From the NCBI GenBank assembly GCA_020081605.1, contig JAHREC010000009.1, forward strand, positions 992,001 to 1,056,000: a DNA stretch of 64,000 bases, given 5' to 3'. Below, piece by piece: positions 63,813 to 64,000 of the stretch. Position numbers and translations under genes: made by a program. Every line of letters starts with the position of its first letter. Position 1 is the stretch's first letter. The DNA comes from Albifimbria verrucaria. Lineage: Eukaryota; Ascomycota; Sordariomycetes; Hypocreales; Stachybotryaceae. The notes beneath the pieces are model-generated. The model was not told the origin of the DNA. It saw only the letters and a list, made by a program, of their open reading frames with translations, and searched no databases.

Positions 63813-64000
63813 GGTGAGCGCCGAATGCAGTCAGAATGCGACTTCCCTCTGTTCTCCTTTTAGAGGGATGACAATGGCGGAACGAGAGAGAGGGGATGGA
63901 AATCTCCGAGCCACAGCATGGGAGCCAGATGTGTTGGCTGGCAGATGAGTTCATTTTTTTGTGTTGGTTGGTGATATAGTGACATTGCATGAGACGCCTG

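Overview
This window is nuclear DNA from a filamentous ascomycete, most likely a Sordariomycete of the Hypocreales (Fusarium and relatives). The basis is short GT-AG introns of 47-66 nt with CTNAC-type branch points, and the gene content: a secreted cutinase, an AA11-X278 copper oxygenase, HET-domain proteins, a DUF3140 + HVA1 protein and large membrane-ankyrin proteins. The genus is inference.

Layout. 1.5-8.3 kb: a double-WHITE ABCG transporter convergent with an MFS sugar transporter. 8.3-13.5 kb: gene-poor. 13.5-18.3 kb: two uncharacterised proteins, an AVO2-like ankyrin protein and the DUF3140/HVA1 protein, all on the minus strand. 20.4-28.2 kb: cutinase, a 1,157-residue membrane-ankyrin protein and an S33 tripeptidyl-aminopeptidase-like hydrolase. 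28.4-35.3 kb: a HET protein, an FAD monooxygenase and an F-box/ankyrin protein with an 18-bp coding minisatellite. 36.4-42.3 kb: the AA11 enzyme and a multi-membrane-span protein. 44-55 kb: an accessory-looking block with an acidic nuclear protein and three genes that share an unusual zinc-finger module, one of them fused behind a HET domain. 56-64 kb: a short-chain dehydrogenase, a secreted subtilase and a second FAD monooxygenase.

Most conserved genes are broken by frame changes. Every change I traced is in the same direction, one base missing, almost always inside a C, G, T or A run. Adding one base per site restores family motifs and gives a total coding length divisible by three in the ten genes I counted. 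I read this as homopolymer undercalling in the consensus rather than mass gene decay. Genes are therefore annotated as CDS spanning those sites.

The genes do not form a recognisable biosynthetic cluster. Themes are secreted degradation of plant or fungal polymers and proteins (cutinase, AA11, subtilase), transport, and fungal nonself-recognition-type proteins (two HET genes, several ankyrin genes). I recognised no tRNA, rRNA, CRISPR array or complete transposon.
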